NCBI GenBank assembly: GCA_030698405.1 | Contig: JAUYMU010000021.1 | Span: 16,756 to 80,755, forward strand | DNA length: 64,000 nucleotides | Origin: Bacteroidota bacterium | GTDB lineage: Bacteria; Bacteroidota; Bacteroidia; Bacteroidales; Prolixibacteraceae | Direction: 5' to 3' | In this document: in pieces, positions 63,563 to 64,000 of the stretch | Numbering within the stretch: the first letter of the stretch is position 1 | How the letters are laid out: each line of letters begins with the position of its first letter | Translations under genes and position numbers: made by a program | The notes under the pieces: generated by a model | Databases searched by the model: none | Told to the model about the DNA's origin: nothing | Seen by the model: the letters and a program-made list of their open reading frames with translations, nothing else

Positions 63563-64000
63563 TTGCTTCGATTTGCAATTATTTTATTTATTTCTATTTC
63601 TGCCTTTTCACAGGTAAAAGTCAATTCAAGTGGTAGAGTTGGAATTGGGATTGACCCCACTTCGGCTTACACTTTTCAAGTTTTAGGTACTTCAAATATG
63701 AATGGAATAACTTCGAGCGCCCCTTCCAAAACCGCTGGCAATACAACATATGGGTTGTTTAGCACTGTTACCAATAGTACTGGTGGTTCGATCAATCGTG
63801 GGGTTTATGGCTCTGTTTACAGTACTACTGCCGCCGATGCCGGACAGGCAATTGGCGTTACGGGGATAGCCGGAAATTGTACGAATGGTTATAATTATGG
63901 TGTTTTTGGTAATCTATTAGGAACAAAAAGCGGCGCGGCTGTTTTCGGTACAGTTGGTACTTTTTCAGGTCCGCCGGCTGAACTTACCAATGCGAATGTG
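63563..64000 (+). CDS. secreted Gly/Thr/Ser-rich protein, N-terminal part
   Basis: The open frame runs off the right edge. It has a signal peptide (LLRFAIILFISISAFSQ) and then a low-complexity sequence beginning VKVNSSGRVGIGIDPTSAY and containing GNTTYGLFSTVTNSTGGS and GVFGNLLGTKSGAAVFGTVG. VNSSGRVGIG openings are common in cell-surface or phage-fibre-like Bacteroidota proteins. No in-frame ATG precedes the signal peptide; TTG at 63563 is the best start. Function unknown. Confidence 0.6.
   Translation, partial: MLRFAIILFISISAFSQVKVNSSGRVGIGIDPTSAYTFQVLGTSNMNGITSSAPSKTAGNTTYGLFSTVTNSTGGSINRGVYGSVYSTTAADAGQAIGVTGIAGNCTNGYNYGVFGNLLGTKSGAAVFGTVGTFSGPPAELTNANV

Overview
The window is chromosomal DNA of a member of the Bacteroidota, probably in or near the Bacteroidales/Marinilabiliales; the order-level guess is weak. 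Seen in the sequence: genes lack Shine-Dalgarno motifs, several promoters fit the phylum's TAnnTTTG -7 element, there is a type IX secretion protein (PorZ) with a C-terminal sorting domain, a TonB receptor with a carboxypeptidase-like N-terminal domain, a short 80-residue ATP synthase epsilon subunit next to atpD, and a bacterial GH3-family protein. No rRNA, tRNA or CRISPR array was seen.

Layout. (1) 1-20 kb is a macrolide-export-type ABC transporter island. On the minus strand it runs TolC, membrane-fusion adaptor, ATPase, permease, two further FtsX-type permeases, a second ATPase, a TonB receptor, an MDR oxidoreductase and the start of a fourth permease at the left edge. A sigma-54 activator and its histidine kinase are divergent from the TolC gene. 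Three 17-bp palindromes of the form TGTCAA-N5-TTGACA (the third has one changed base) lie upstream of the TolC gene, one permease gene and the TonB receptor gene, each before a -24/-12-like element, which suggests one regulon. Each ATPase gene is followed by a scar of a lost permease 3' end. A PIN toxin-antitoxin pair sits antisense inside the row. (2) 20-43 kb is mostly housekeeping: GT9 glycosyltransferase, atpC/atpD, polyprenyl synthase, LytTR regulator, tsaB, efp, O-antigen ligase/Wzz, tyrS, cvpA, GH3, deoxynucleoside kinase, the ITP/XTP pyrophosphatase gene, porZ, recO, an aminotransferase homologue lacking its PLP lysine, an orphan sugar-binding lipoprotein, a SPOR lipoprotein, a GIY-YIG-like protein and an acyl-CoA dehydrogenase. 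(3) 43-53 kb carries a lone efflux adaptor with a TetR regulator, a sulfatase, and a CzcCBA-type metal efflux operon split by an inactivated REP-associated transposase. (4) 53-64 kb holds a large SNF2 helicase, a hairpin-rich spacer with a gene remnant, a DoxX/TIM-barrel fusion, an MNT-HEPN pair, a PIF1-like helicase, an antitoxin with a truncated MazF partner, and the start of a secreted protein.

Repeats are a strong theme. A REPIN-like paired palindrome at about 13.9 kb matches the inverted flanks of the broken transposase at 50 kb. A 42-bp palindrome covers one permease stop codon. Three tandem 79-80 bp units with two hairpins each separate the kinase from the glycosyltransferase, and a six-hairpin cluster lies at 57.7 kb. 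The tail of the PIF1-like helicase is duplicated on the far side of the MNT-HEPN pair, marking a rearrangement.
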